Below are positions 53,559 through 62,629 of a stretch of DNA of 64,000 nt, piece after piece (within the stretch, counting starts at the first letter, position 1; each line of letters starts with the position of its first letter). Where the stretch lies: assembly GCA_964506245.1 (NCBI GenBank), contig CAZDKK010000013.1, positions 1 through 64,000 of the forward strand, given 5' to 3'. The notes beneath the pieces were generated by a model, which saw only the letters and a program-made list of their open reading frames with translations, had not been told where the DNA came from and made no database searches. The position numbers and the translations under genes are program-made. The stretch is from CAZDKK01 sp964506245 (GTDB taxonomy: Bacteria > Eisenbacteria > RBG-16-71-46 > CAIMUX01 > WJJG01).

Positions 53559-54029
53559 ATGAAACGGCTTGCAGTCCTGCTTCTGGCCGGATTCTGCCAG
53601 TTCGCCATGACCGATGCTGCGCTGGCCGGCCAGAGCAATACGGGGTGTGGTCTCGGGTCGATCATCTTCGCGGGCGAGGAAGGGCTCATGTCGCAGACCC
53701 TCGCCGTGACCACCAACGGCATCTGGGGCAACCAGACTTTCGGGATCACTTTCGGCACCAGCAACTGCGAGAAGGCGACATCCTTCTCGTCCAACGAGAA
53801 GATCAACAAGTTCGTCCATGACAACATGGACAATCTGGCCATGGACATTTCCAAGGGGAGTGGCGAGTACTTGGCCACCTTGGCCGTGCTCATGGACACG
53901 CCGGTGGAGCAGCGGGAGGCTCTCTATCACACGCTGCAAGCGAACTTCTCTCAGATCTACCCATCGCCCGACGTCACGCATCTGGACGTCCTGAACAACA
54001 TCGAGAAAGTGCTGCACCCGTCGAGCTGA
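53559..54029 (+). CDS. DUF3015-family exported protein
   Basis: Exported protein of 156 residues; the ribosome site GGAGACGGGGGA precedes ATG 53559 and the signal peptide ends AALAGQ. The mature N-terminus CGLGSIIFAGEEGLMSQTLAVTTNGIWGNQTFGITFGTSNC matches DUF3015, with the two conserved cysteines. Function unknown. It is 32 bases upstream of the DUF4105/Lnb-like gene, an arrangement I recall from Proteobacteria as well. Confidence 0.85.
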   Translation: MKRLAVLLLAGFCQFAMTDAALAGQSNTGCGLGSIIFAGEEGLMSQTLAVTTNGIWGNQTFGITFGTSNCEKATSFSSNEKINKFVHDNMDNLAMDISKGSGEYLATLAVLMDTPVEQREALYHTLQANFSQIYPSPDVTHLDVLNNIEKVLHPSS

Positions 54030-54061
54030 GAATCCCGTTCTTGCCAGCACACGGGGGGGAC

Positions 54062-56038
54062 ATGCGAGCGCTCAGCCGACTTCGCCTGTTCCCCCTTCTG
54101 GCTGCTCTGGCGTTGGGCTGCGGCTGCACGTCAGGGGCGTGCGCCCAGGATGTGCCTCTTCCTCCCGAGAGCTCTGGCGGGACGGTCTCCGCGGACTCCG
54201 TGACGGCGGCCCCGGACGAGTCCTACATCCAGCGGCTGCTGGCCGAGGCAGAGCAGCTGGAGCTGCACCAGGATCGGTATTGGCACATCCTGCTGCACTA
54301 CAAGCGGGGCCTGTTCGGCCTCCACAGCCTGGTGGATGATCCCGAGTTCTTCGCGGACCCCAAGGGCAACCGCGATCCGCGGGCCGAGCTGCGCGCCACG
54401 ATCCGCTCCCTCTTCAGCCCCATCGTCGCGGGTGAAAAGCACCCCATCTGTCGCTACGTGGCGCGCTACGAGTGGCTGAGGGGGAAGCTGGGCATCGATG
54501 TGCGCCGACTCCCCGCTTCACAGTGCACGGAGCTGGAAGACTTGCTGGCGAAGATCCAGCCGGAGTCCGCGACGCTCATCTTCCCGACCTCCCACATGAA
54601 CAGCCCAGCATCGATGTATGGACACACCCTGCTCACGATCGAGACCGCATCCGGGAGCCGACTGCTCGCCTACGCGGTCAACTACGCGGCTGTCGTTCAG
54701 GGCGTGACCTTCGCACCGATCTACATCGCCAAGGGCCTCTTCGGAGGCTATCCCGGGTACTACTCGATCCTCCCCTACTACGCGAAGCTGCAGGAGTACA
54801 GCGACGTCCACGACCGTGACATTTGGGAATACCCGCTGAACCTGGATCGCGACGAAGTGCGCCGGATGCTGCTGCACATCTACGAGCTGGATGGCATCTA
54901 CTCAAACTACTACTTCATGGGTGAGAACTGCTCCTATGGGCTGCTCTTTCTCCTCGAAGCCGCGCGGCCGGCGGCTCACCTGACCGACCAGTTCGGCTGG
55001 TGGGTGATCCCCCTCGACACGATCAGGGCCATCCGGCGGAGCGGCATGATCCACGAGGCTGTCTATCGCCCCTCCCGGTCCACCAAGGTGGAGCATCTGG
55101 CCCGATCGCTCTCCGCGGTGGCTCGCGAGGATGCCTGGGGAATGGCGATGGGGAGACGCGACCCCCAGCAGGTGCTCGCGCGGGAGATGCCGAGGGACGA
55201 GAAGATCCGGCTCTTTGATCTCGCTAGCGAGTATCTGCAGTACCTCAATGCCAAGGGGAAGATTGGAAAGGAGTCGTACCAGACGCGGTTCCTTCAGACG
55301 CTGGGAGCAAGGAGCAGCCTCGGCGAAGCTGAAGAGTGGTGCGATGCGATTGCGCCACCCGGCCGTCCGGACGACGGCCATCGTTCCAGGCGCTTGGCGC
55401 TCGGTGGCGGGATTCAGGATGAGGAAACGTTCGTGGAGGTGCGCCTCCGTCCCGCCTACCACGAGCTGCTGGACTACCAGAGCGGGTACAAGCGGGGTTC
55501 GCAGATCGTCTTCCTCGATACCGCCCTGCGCTACTACGCGCGGCAGGCGCGGGTGAAGGTGGAGGCGATCCAGCTCATCGACATCGTGTCGATCGCCCCG
55601 AGAAACCGCTTCTTCGAGCACCTGTCGTGGAAGGTGAACACGGGCTTCTTCCCCAACGGCCTGGACCGGCGCCGCGAGGATCTCACCTGGGGGCTCAACA
55701 TCGGCATCGGGCTGGCGTATGAGATCGGCGCCCTCGGCCTGGTCTACGGCTTTGGAGAAACCGACCTGCACGCCGGCGGGACGCGGGGATGTGGATATGC
55801 GCTCGGGGGCGGCGCGTCCGCGGGCATCCTCAAGGATCTAACAGATTGGTGGAAGATCCAACTCCAGGCCCGCTACCTCGAGTACCCGTTGGGGGACGAG
55901 GTGCGCCGACTACGGGTGAGTCTGGAACAGGGGGTCACGCTCCGCACGAACCTGGGTCTGTCGGCTACGGTTGAAAGAGGCACCGAGGATGACGACTCCG
56001 TGTGGGAAGGCAAAGTCTGCGGGAGCGTCTTCTTCTAG
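54062..56038 (+). CDS. DUF4105 / Lnb N-terminal-domain outer-membrane protein
   Basis: Exported protein of 658 residues with a lipoprotein-like signal (ALALGCGC). The central DUF4105 domain has the expected Cys/His signature: FPTSHMNSPASMYGHTLLTI, NYYFMGENCSYGLLFLLEAA. The C-terminal 240 residues are a run of amphipathic strands ending VCGSVFF (final Phe), suggesting a beta-barrel. The DUF4105 domain is related to the acyltransferase domain of Lnb and to NlpC/P60-like folds, so the Cys/His pair could be catalytic; this is inferred from family knowledge. Confidence 0.85.
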   Translation: MRALSRLRLFPLLAALALGCGCTSGACAQDVPLPPESSGGTVSADSVTAAPDESYIQRLLAEAEQLELHQDRYWHILLHYKRGLFGLHSLVDDPEFFADPKGNRDPRAELRATIRSLFSPIVAGEKHPICRYVARYEWLRGKLGIDVRRLPASQCTELEDLLAKIQPESATLIFPTSHMNSPASMYGHTLLTIETASGSRLLAYAVNYAAVVQGVTFAPIYIAKGLFGGYPGYYSILPYYAKLQEYSDVHDRDIWEYPLNLDRDEVRRMLLHIYELDGIYSNYYFMGENCSYGLLFLLEAARPAAHLTDQFGWWVIPLDTIRAIRRSGMIHEAVYRPSRSTKVEHLARSLSAVAREDAWGMAMGRRDPQQVLAREMPRDEKIRLFDLASEYLQYLNAKGKIGKESYQTRFLQTLGARSSLGEAEEWCDAIAPPGRPDDGHRSRRLALGGGIQDEETFVEVRLRPAYHELLDYQSGYKRGSQIVFLDTALRYYARQARVKVEAIQLIDIVSIAPRNRFFEHLSWKVNTGFFPNGLDRRREDLTWGLNIGIGLAYEIGALGLVYGFGETDLHAGGTRGCGYALGGGASAGILKDLTDWWKIQLQARYLEYPLGDEVRRLRVSLEQGVTLRTNLGLSATVERGTEDDDSVWEGKVCGSVFF

Positions 56039-56642
56039 CGCTCCGCACGCGCCGGCAGGGCCGAGGGACCGCCGGGTGGTTGTGCTCTGCGCGGCGGCCG
56101 TGACGTTGGCCGTGGGATCGAGCGGTTGCTCGTCGCATCGGTCTCCGCGACCTTCGGCAGCTCTGATACTGCCCGCCCCCGCCGCGGCGGTCGTGCTCCC
56201 CGCGCGGGTGTCGGAGCTCCTCAACAAGAATCTCACTGACTCCTGTTCTGTCTGCGTCGAGGAACGCCGCCGGCAGGCATTCGAGGAGCTGGACGCCCAG
56301 TACCGGCCGGGCTCTCTCTGGACCAATCCGGTCGAGCGACCCCTTGTGCGGGCTGCAGGGACGGAGTGCGAGCTGACCCTGGACTCCTCGGGGGCAGACG
56401 AGCCCACGCTCGCGTTTCGATTCCACACGGCAGCAAGCCACTTGATCGGGGTCGCGGAGGCCGACTTCACGGATGACGACATCGCGACGCAGTTCCAGTC
56501 GATCCCAGCCGGTGCTCGAGTGCGCGCGACGCTCGAGATCATCGCGTACGCGTACGGCGACGGCGCCGCCTTCCTGTACTCGCCGGCGACTCACGGCCTC
56601 CAGATGCAGTGCAGGCTGCTGGAGATCGCGGCGGAGGAATGA
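55989..56642 (+). CDS. Small lipoprotein downstream of the DUF4105 gene
   Basis: Protein of about 217 residues with a hydrophobic signal and lipobox (VLCAAAVTLAVGSSGC). Two further cysteines (CSVC) sit just downstream, and one in each half of the mature domain. No family recognised. The start is uncertain: ATG 55989 lies inside the DUF4105 gene (50-base overlap) and gives a long N-region; GTG 56076 gives a minimal one. The overlap suggests these products act together at the cell envelope. Confidence 0.65.
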   Translation: MTTPCGKAKSAGASSSSAPHAPAGPRDRRVVVLCAAAVTLAVGSSGCSSHRSPRPSAALILPAPAAAVVLPARVSELLNKNLTDSCSVCVEERRRQAFEELDAQYRPGSLWTNPVERPLVRAAGTECELTLDSSGADEPTLAFRFHTAASHLIGVAEADFTDDDIATQFQSIPAGARVRATLEIIAYAYGDGAAFLYSPATHGLQMQCRLLEIAAEE

Positions 56643-56671
56643 CCGCGCCTTGGGGTGCCGTGCGGGCTGTG

Positions 56672-58633
56672 TCAGTGCGCGCTCCCGCCACCCGACGCGC
56701 TTTCGCGCATGGCCGCCTCGGCCGCAGCCGCTCCGCGCTGCGCTTCCTCGGAATCGGGACGCACGCGCAGGGCAGCGCGGTACTGGAGCAGCGCATCGGC
56801 GGAACGCCCCGCTGCCATGAGCAGGCCCGCCAGCCGCAACCGAATCCTCAGGTCCCCAGGGGTCGCGGCCAGCACCTGTCCCATCAGCGCGATGGCGCGG
56901 TCCGTCCGGCCCAGGTCGGCAGACAGAAGGGCCAGGCTGCGCCGGGCCTGCAGGTACGCCGGATTGAACGCCAGCGCCTTCTCGAACTCGGCCTCGGCCT
57001 CCTGGAGCTCGGCCTTGCGCCAGAGGAGCACAGCGTAGTTGTTGTGCGGTTCGGCGTAGTCCGGCCGCTGCTGGATCGCCATTTCCAGATGCGCCTGCGC
57101 CCCGTCTGGATCGCCGGTCTGCAGGAGGATCATGCCGAGGTTGTTATGGGCATAGGGATTGAACTCGCGGATCGCCAGCGCCCGCTCGGTCAGACGGCGC
57201 GCTTCCGTGTACGCCGCCTGCGCCTGGCGGCCATCGGCCTCGAGCCTCATCGCCTGGTCGAGACGGATGCCGCCCAGGCTGCCCGCCGCCAGCCAGGAGG
57301 AGGGGTTCTTCGCCAGCGTATCCGTCCACAGCGTCTCCGCGTCCCGGTAGATCTTCGCCTGCTGCCACGTGAGCGCGCCGAAGACAGCGCAGATGAGCAC
57401 GGCCGCACCGGCGAGCGCGGTGCGCCGCGCCGGTTCGCCGGCGAGCCCGATCCGCGTGAGCGCAGCGCCTCCCCAGCGCAGGGCCAGGGCGCAGCCGAGG
57501 GCGATGAGGCCGATGGCCGCCTGGTACTGAAAGTGGTCCGCCACGAACGAGTAGATCATGGGATAGGTGTTGAAGAACCCGAGGGCCGGCGCCAGGGTAC
57601 CGGCGAAGAAGAGCGCCGCCGCAGCCGGGCCACGCCCCATGCGTCTTCGCAGAGCAATGAGCAGCATCAGCACGGCCAGCGCCGCCACCGGGAAGATGTA
57701 CTGCCAAGCCTGGGCGGGATCGATGGTCCAGCGCGGATAGTTGAACGTCAGCCTCGCCGGCCAGATGAGCTTGCCCGCGTAGAAGAAGAGCGCGCGGCCG
57801 GCGATCAGGACCCTGTGCAGCGGTGAGAGGCTCCAGTCCACACCCTCGGCTCCGACGTGACCGCGTTCGAACAGAGCCGTCACCAGGGCCAGACCGATTC
57901 CGAGGGCGAAGAACGGCAGCAGGGCAGCCACGTCGCGCTTGATCAAGCGTCCTCGTTTCCACCAGATCACCAGCAGGATCGCCGCGGGCAGTGTGAAGGT
58001 GACGGTCTTCGACAGGAGCGCGGCGGCGAAGGCGCCCAGCGCCAGGATGTAGAACAGCGGGCGAGCGCCGGGAGCCTGGCCGGGGCGCTGGCCGTGGCTG
58101 TCGCCGGGGTCGTTGCCCGCAATCGGCCGCCATCGCAGCCAAGCGAGAAAAGCGAGGAGATAGAAGACATTCGAGAGCACGTTCTTGCGCTCGGTGATCC
58201 AGGCCACCGATTCCACCTGGACTGGGTGGAGCGCGAAGATGGCCGCCGCCGGGAGTGCAGCCGGCACCCCGAGCCGCCGGAGCGTCAGGTAGAGCAGCGC
58301 GGCACCGAGCGCGTGGAGCGCGACGTTGACGGCGTGGTACCCGCCCGGCTCGAGCCCGAAAAGCCGGTACTCGATCCAGAAGGTCGTGTGCACCAGCGGG
58401 TAGTACTGCGGGAGCGAGGTCGGCTCGAACCAGATGCGACCCAAACCCGCCGGATCCCGCAGCACGGGATTGGCGAGCACATAGTCGTCGTCATCCCAGA
58501 CGTAGCCTGCGTGGAGCGCGGGAAGATAGGCCAGGAAGGTGGCGGCTGCGAGCGCGAGGACGATCAGCAGGATGCCCGTGGCGTCCCCGGCCGGTCCCAG
58601 GACAGTCTTTGCTGCTGTGCGCGGTCTGTTCAT
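56672..58633 (-). CDS. TMTC-like membrane protein with C-terminal TPR repeats
   Basis: Protein of 653 residues. The N-terminal two thirds is a multi-span membrane domain with the GT-C-type acidic loop YVWDDDDYVLANP after the first segment, and HPVQVESVAWITERKNVLS, a signature of the TMTC/TPR O-mannosyltransferase family. About five TPR units follow (YAHNNLGMILLQTGDPDGAQ, YAEPHNNYAVLLWRKAELQE, YLQARRSLALLSADLG). GT-C enzymes move sugars from lipid donors to exported proteins; activity here is inferred. Confidence 0.85.
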   Translation of the reverse strand: MNRPRTAAKTVLGPAGDATGILLIVLALAAATFLAYLPALHAGYVWDDDDYVLANPVLRDPAGLGRIWFEPTSLPQYYPLVHTTFWIEYRLFGLEPGGYHAVNVALHALGAALLYLTLRRLGVPAALPAAAIFALHPVQVESVAWITERKNVLSNVFYLLAFLAWLRWRPIAGNDPGDSHGQRPGQAPGARPLFYILALGAFAAALLSKTVTFTLPAAILLVIWWKRGRLIKRDVAALLPFFALGIGLALVTALFERGHVGAEGVDWSLSPLHRVLIAGRALFFYAGKLIWPARLTFNYPRWTIDPAQAWQYIFPVAALAVLMLLIALRRRMGRGPAAAALFFAGTLAPALGFFNTYPMIYSFVADHFQYQAAIGLIALGCALALRWGGAALTRIGLAGEPARRTALAGAAVLICAVFGALTWQQAKIYRDAETLWTDTLAKNPSSWLAAGSLGGIRLDQAMRLEADGRQAQAAYTEARRLTERALAIREFNPYAHNNLGMILLQTGDPDGAQAHLEMAIQQRPDYAEPHNNYAVLLWRKAELQEAEAEFEKALAFNPAYLQARRSLALLSADLGRTDRAIALMGQVLAATPGDLRIRLRLAGLLMAAGRSADALLQYRAALRVRPDSEEAQRGAAAAEAAMRESASGGGSAH

Positions 58634-58853
58634 TCAAGGCTCCGCACCGCGAGGATGCAGAGGTTTCGCCACAGCAGTCGGTTTGTGCGGCGCACCCCGA
58701 GGTCTCGCGTCTCCTGAGTGTACCCCGGATGGCAAAAGCATCAAAGGCGGAGCAATCCGCCCGCCAGCGGCATGGGCCTTCAGTGGAATGCACCTGCCCG
58801 GTGGCCGCGGCCCACAGGGGTACGGTCGCGGCCTCCTACCGGAGCGCCCGAGC

Positions 58854-59207
58854 TCAAGCGTACGTCGCCAGAGCCCGGTAGACCTTGCCGTTCTCGTTGA
58901 AGAAGAAAGTCTCGATGGCCTTCCTCCCCGCGATCGAGTTGTAGTAGATGCTGACGACGCCAACCCCGGCGGTCACCTCGATGAGCGAGAACGCCAGGTC
59001 CGGCACCCTCTCGAGAGCCGTGCGCCAATAGTCACCCACGGCATTCTTGCCTCTCAGGGTGCCCGATTGAATGCCGAGAATGCTCCGGATCATGGGGGTC
59101 GTCATCTCGAGATCATGGGTGTAGTGGCTCAGGATGGCGTCGAGATCGTGGCTGTTCCAGGCCTCAACCCAGTGCTCAGCGAAGTGCTTGGCTTCTTCGA
59201 TTGTCAT
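58854..59207 (-). CDS. NTF2-like (SnoaL-type) protein
   Basis: Small protein of 117 residues with the cystatin/NTF2-like fold: EHWVEAWNSHDLDAILSHYTHD, GKNAVGDYWRTALERVPDLAF and YYNSIAGRKAIETFFFNENGKV. ATG 59207 follows ACGGAGGCAGGGA. Such domains bind small hydrophobic ligands or isomerise them; the substrate is unknown. It follows the beta-propeller gene by 74 bases. Confidence 0.85.
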   Translation of the reverse strand: MTIEEAKHFAEHWVEAWNSHDLDAILSHYTHDLEMTTPMIRSILGIQSGTLRGKNAVGDYWRTALERVPDLAFSLIEVTAGVGVVSIYYNSIAGRKAIETFFFNENGKVYRALATYA

Positions 59208-59281
59208 TCCCTGCCTCCGTCATCCCAGGGGTTGCGACGGCCGTCAATCGTGGCCGCAAGCGGTACGGTCGACCGCGGGCC

Positions 59282-60535
59282 TCACGGCACCGGTCGCAAG
59301 CAGACCACCTCCAGGGGATGGATCTCCACTTGCTCGTCTTCCGAGGCGCCCCACATCGCGTCCTCGGCCGCCGTGATCCCGCGCAGCAGCACGAAGCGGC
59401 CGTCGTCGAGAGGAACGAGCCGGTCCTGAAGAGGATCAGCCACCAGGCCGAGCTGGACTGCTGCGAGGTAGCGGCCGCTCGGGTCGAACAAGTCGCAGGT
59501 GGCGAAGATGCCTGCGGGCTGCTCGACCTGGCTGCGAGCGTGGCGGACCCAGAGCTGCCCGCGTGCGTCGACCCACAGCCCGCGGAGACAGGGGGGCGTG
59601 TCCTCGATCTCGGCACGCACTTCCACCCGTTCGCCGTTGATCGTCATGGCCAGGCCATCTGCGATGGCCTGTTTCTCGGCGCCGCTGCGCCGCGGTGACT
59701 GATAATCGCGCTCGATCACGCGCCTCAATGAGCCGTCGGGCCCGTAGACGTCGATGGCGTAGCGATTGCGCTCGCGGGCCAGGTAGATCTCGCCGCTCGG
59801 TCCGAGCGCCCAGAGGCCGCCACCCGCAACGCTGTAGGCGTAGGCATGTCGCTCGATGTGGCTGTGCGCCACGAAGTCCCATGCCTGGTCCGGGTACTCC
59901 CACAGCCGCACTCGTTCCAGACCGTCGTCGCCGAACAGGCTGAGGTAGCCGATCTGCTGCCACTGGTTGTTGTCCGCGGCGCGACGCTCCTGGCCGCACA
60001 GAGCCAGCGTGCCCCCGCGCCATCGCCCGCTCTGGATGCCAAATGATGCCCCGCTGACCTCGCCGCTCTTGTGGAGCTGGATCGAGGGTTGCGGCGTCCC
60101 GGACCGGTCCACACGCGTGACGCATCCCGGTGAGCCGTCGATCAGCCCCAGAGTCCCGTCGCCGAGAAAGAAGCAGTCCTGCGGCTGGCGGACCTCGCCG
60201 GGCCCGTCGCCCTCGCGACTGAGGGTACCGACGAGTCTCCCCTCCGGGCTGTAGATCCAGACCTGGGAAAGCTGCTCGTCGAGCAGGTAGACTCGCCCGG
60301 CATCGTCCGAGACAGCCTCGTTGATGACGCCGAAGAAGACGCTGTCGTCCTCGCCTCCCGCTCGCCAGATCTCCTCCAGCCGCTGGGTGCGGACGCCTCG
60401 TGCCGGGTTGGCCGGGTTGAGGAAGTGGACCGCGCCGTCGCCTCCCACCGCTTGGGGCGTCACGGCACCAGCTGCCGTGACGACCGTGGCCGCGAACACG
60501 ACAAGGACCGAGGGACGTGCTGGGATGGGCGCCAT
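59282..60535 (-). CDS. Exported six-bladed beta-propeller protein
   Basis: Protein of 417 residues with a signal peptide (to about TAAGAV). Repeated NHL/6-bladed-type blades are visible: GRVYLLDEQLSQVWIYSPEGRLVGTLSREGDGPGEVRQP (the GDGPGE phrase is typical), LGLIDGSPGCVTRVDRSG, GPSGEIYLARERNRYAIDVYGPDGSLRRVIERDY, and GLWVDARGQLWVRHARS. Probably a binding protein; ligand unknown. Confidence 0.8.
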   Translation of the reverse strand: MAPIPARPSVLVVFAATVVTAAGAVTPQAVGGDGAVHFLNPANPARGVRTQRLEEIWRAGGEDDSVFFGVINEAVSDDAGRVYLLDEQLSQVWIYSPEGRLVGTLSREGDGPGEVRQPQDCFFLGDGTLGLIDGSPGCVTRVDRSGTPQPSIQLHKSGEVSGASFGIQSGRWRGGTLALCGQERRAADNNQWQQIGYLSLFGDDGLERVRLWEYPDQAWDFVAHSHIERHAYAYSVAGGGLWALGPSGEIYLARERNRYAIDVYGPDGSLRRVIERDYQSPRRSGAEKQAIADGLAMTINGERVEVRAEIEDTPPCLRGLWVDARGQLWVRHARSQVEQPAGIFATCDLFDPSGRYLAAVQLGLVADPLQDRLVPLDDGRFVLLRGITAAEDAMWGASEDEQVEIHPLEVVCLRPVP

Positions 60536-60620
60536 CTGTCTACTTCTCCTCAGCTCCCGCTGTGGCTAGACGGCCGCGGCGTCTTGGATGTTCAGGCAGC
60601 AGAGGGGCAGCCTTCTCGAG

Positions 60621-60685
60621 CAGCGCTTCGCCGGCGCATCAGCGCCTCGCCGGCCCAGGAGCGCCTCGCTGACCCGTCAGCGCTT
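60621..60685. repeat. 19-base tandem repeat, about 3.4 units
   Basis: Three consecutive 19-base units beginning CAGCGCTTCGCCGGCGCAT, CAGCGCCTCGCCGGCCCAG and GAGCGCCTCGCTGACCCGT, plus a partial fourth. They straddle the stop codon of the PDZ-thioredoxin gene. Confidence 0.75.
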
Positions 60686-61549
60686 GGCTTCCAGCTCCTT
60701 CAGCGCGGCCAACAGGCTGTCTCCTCCAGTCGTGATCCGCCAGATCCTCCCCGCGCCATCCAGGAGCACCCCTGTCGGGATCCCGCGTCGATACGTCCGG
60801 ACCCGCTGCGCCCACTCGCCGTGCGTTCCCCCGCCCCAGTACTGCTCACCGGGGGGATTCAGGCGTGAGGCGGCCTCCGCGAAGATCTCACAGCTCTCAT
60901 CCAGGTTGATCCCGATCAGGGCTACAGCAGGCCGTGCTTGGAGTGAATCCCGGGTTGCCTTCAGCGTGGCGATGAGGTTCTTGCAGGGCCTGCACCAGCT
61001 TGCCCAGAAGTACACGAACGTCGCGCGATCCTTCGGGAGCCCCACGGGGACCGGGGTGCATTCCCGCGAGAGCGCTTCCATGCGTGGGGGTGACTGCCCC
61101 ACTTGCCACGGATCGGCCTCGTTCAAGGGCGCCGGTCGATAGGTCTTCGTGTTCGGATCCAGCACGTACTTCAAACCCACGCCCGCGGCGATGTCGGAGA
61201 TGCGCTGGCGCAGGATGACCAAGCTCAGCTCCAACGAGTCGCGCAGGACGGTGACGTGCACCGGCCGGGGTTCATCGATCAGGAGCAGATCCATCACCCG
61301 ATCCAGACGCACGCCGCGAAGATCCAGATCGTCCAGTTCCCTGAAAACATCCCCCGGGAGAAGGCCAGCGCGATCGGCTGGCCCGCCACGCACGCACTGG
61401 AGAACCTTGATGGGGCTCAGGCTGTCCGCCTGCCCCAAGTACGCGCCGATCCCGAATCGCTCGGGAGCGAAGGACTCGGCCGCCGGAGCCTCGACCATGG
61501 CGGCCAGGAGGAGGAGGAGCACGCACACTCGTGAGCCGATCGCGTTCAT
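60677..61549 (-). CDS. Exported PDZ-thioredoxin (TlpA-like) fusion protein
   Basis: Protein of 290 residues with a signal peptide (MVEAPAAES). A PDZ domain (VLQCVRGGPADRAGLLPGDVFRELDDLDLRG, about 49-110) is followed by a thioredoxin domain with redox site WCRPC (Cys186, Cys189) in FVYFWASWCRPCKNL and the cis-Pro region RGIPTGVLLDGAG. Extra cysteines (Cys51, Cys163 and ESCEIF) may form a relay. It probably reduces or isomerises disulfides in an exported client recognised by the PDZ domain. ATG 61549 overlaps the phosphatase stop (ATGA). Confidence 0.85.
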   Translation of the reverse strand: MNAIGSRVCVLLLLLAAMVEAPAAESFAPERFGIGAYLGQADSLSPIKVLQCVRGGPADRAGLLPGDVFRELDDLDLRGVRLDRVMDLLLIDEPRPVHVTVLRDSLELSLVILRQRISDIAAGVGLKYVLDPNTKTYRPAPLNEADPWQVGQSPPRMEALSRECTPVPVGLPKDRATFVYFWASWCRPCKNLIATLKATRDSLQARPAVALIGINLDESCEIFAEAASRLNPPGEQYWGGGTHGEWAQRVRTYRRGIPTGVLLDGAGRIWRITTGGDSLLAALKELEAKR

Positions 61550-62562
61550 GATCCCTCCCGCCGAATCACCATCACCGTCAGATCGTCCGTGACCGGGGCG
61601 CCGATGCGGAATCCGTCCAGGTCGTGGAGCACCGCGGCCAGGAGATGATCGGGTGAATGCCTACGCTGTTGCCGCAGCACCTCGATCATCCGCTCGCTGC
61701 CGTACTGGTCGCCCGCTCGATTGATCGTCTCCGAAAGCCCATCGGTGTGGATGACCAGGGCGTCACCCAGCGCGAGCCTTGTATGGGAGGAGGTGAACTG
61801 GGCGTCGCACAGCACGCCTAGCGGAACACCGGTGGACTCGATCGGAGAGACCGCGCCGTCATGGACGTGGAGGGGATAGCAATGGCCGGCATTGCAGATC
61901 TCCACCCCCCCGTCGCGGGCCAGTCGCCCGCAGACCACGGTGGCGAAGAACGACGGCAGGGTGCCCTCGCAGAAAACACGATTGGCCTTCGTGACCAGCT
62001 CCCACACCGGCCGCGCCGGTGCACTCAGGCTGCGGAAGATGGCGTGCAGGTGGGCCGTCAACATGGACGCCGCGACCCCCTTGCCCATGACGTCGCCGAG
62101 CAGGAAGAGACCGCTGCCGTCCTCGAGACGGATCAGATCGCAGTAGTCTCCGCTCACGGGTCCGGCGGGCCGGTAGTGGTACGCCATCGTCCAGCCGTCG
62201 GCGACAGAACCGGGCTTGGGAAGCAGCCCGCTCTGCACCTGGAAGGCCAGGTCGAGGTCGTCTTCCAGCTCGCGCTGCTCGGCCGCGGACAGGTGGTCCA
62301 GGCACGTGCGGCACAGCGGATCAGCCAGCAGGCGCTCGGTCTCGATGCTCTCGTGGCAAGTATCGCAGAGCCCGAACGTCCCCGCCTCCATGCGGGCCAG
62401 CGCCGCGTCCACCTCCTGCAGCAGCCGATGCAGCGGGCTGGGATCTTGCAGGAGGGGCAGGGCCCCGCGGAGCTTCTCGCGACGAACCAGCAACTGGCCC
62501 TTCAGTGCCGCATCCCGGATGGGGTACCGCGACGGACGGCCGTGTGCGTCATCCTCAACCAT
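61546..62562 (-). CDS. PP2C-type (SpoIIE) phosphatase with DksA/TraR zinc finger
   Basis: Protein of 338 residues. An N-terminal DksA/TraR-like zinc finger has Cys66, Cys69, Cys84 and Cys87 (LCDTCHES, DPLCRTCL) after a helical stretch with MEAGTFG, as in DksA. A SpoIIE/RsbU phosphatase domain follows: VSGDYCDLIRLEDG, FLLGDVMGKGVAASMLTAHLHAIFRS, CNAGHCYPLHVHDG, GDALVIHTDGLSE and DDLTVMVIRR. RsbU-type enzymes act on anti-sigma-factor antagonists; the target here is unknown. ATG 62562 follows CGAGGTGAACC. Confidence 0.88.
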   Translation of the reverse strand: MVEDDAHGRPSRYPIRDAALKGQLLVRREKLRGALPLLQDPSPLHRLLQEVDAALARMEAGTFGLCDTCHESIETERLLADPLCRTCLDHLSAAEQRELEDDLDLAFQVQSGLLPKPGSVADGWTMAYHYRPAGPVSGDYCDLIRLEDGSGLFLLGDVMGKGVAASMLTAHLHAIFRSLSAPARPVWELVTKANRVFCEGTLPSFFATVVCGRLARDGGVEICNAGHCYPLHVHDGAVSPIESTGVPLGVLCDAQFTSSHTRLALGDALVIHTDGLSETINRAGDQYGSERMIEVLRQQRRHSPDHLLAAVLHDLDGFRIGAPVTDDLTVMVIRREGS

Positions 62563-62629
62563 GGTTCACCTCGTGGCTTCCGCGCGTGGATCGGTCGCAG
62601 GGTCGTGCTGGCCGCGCGGCAACATCATG

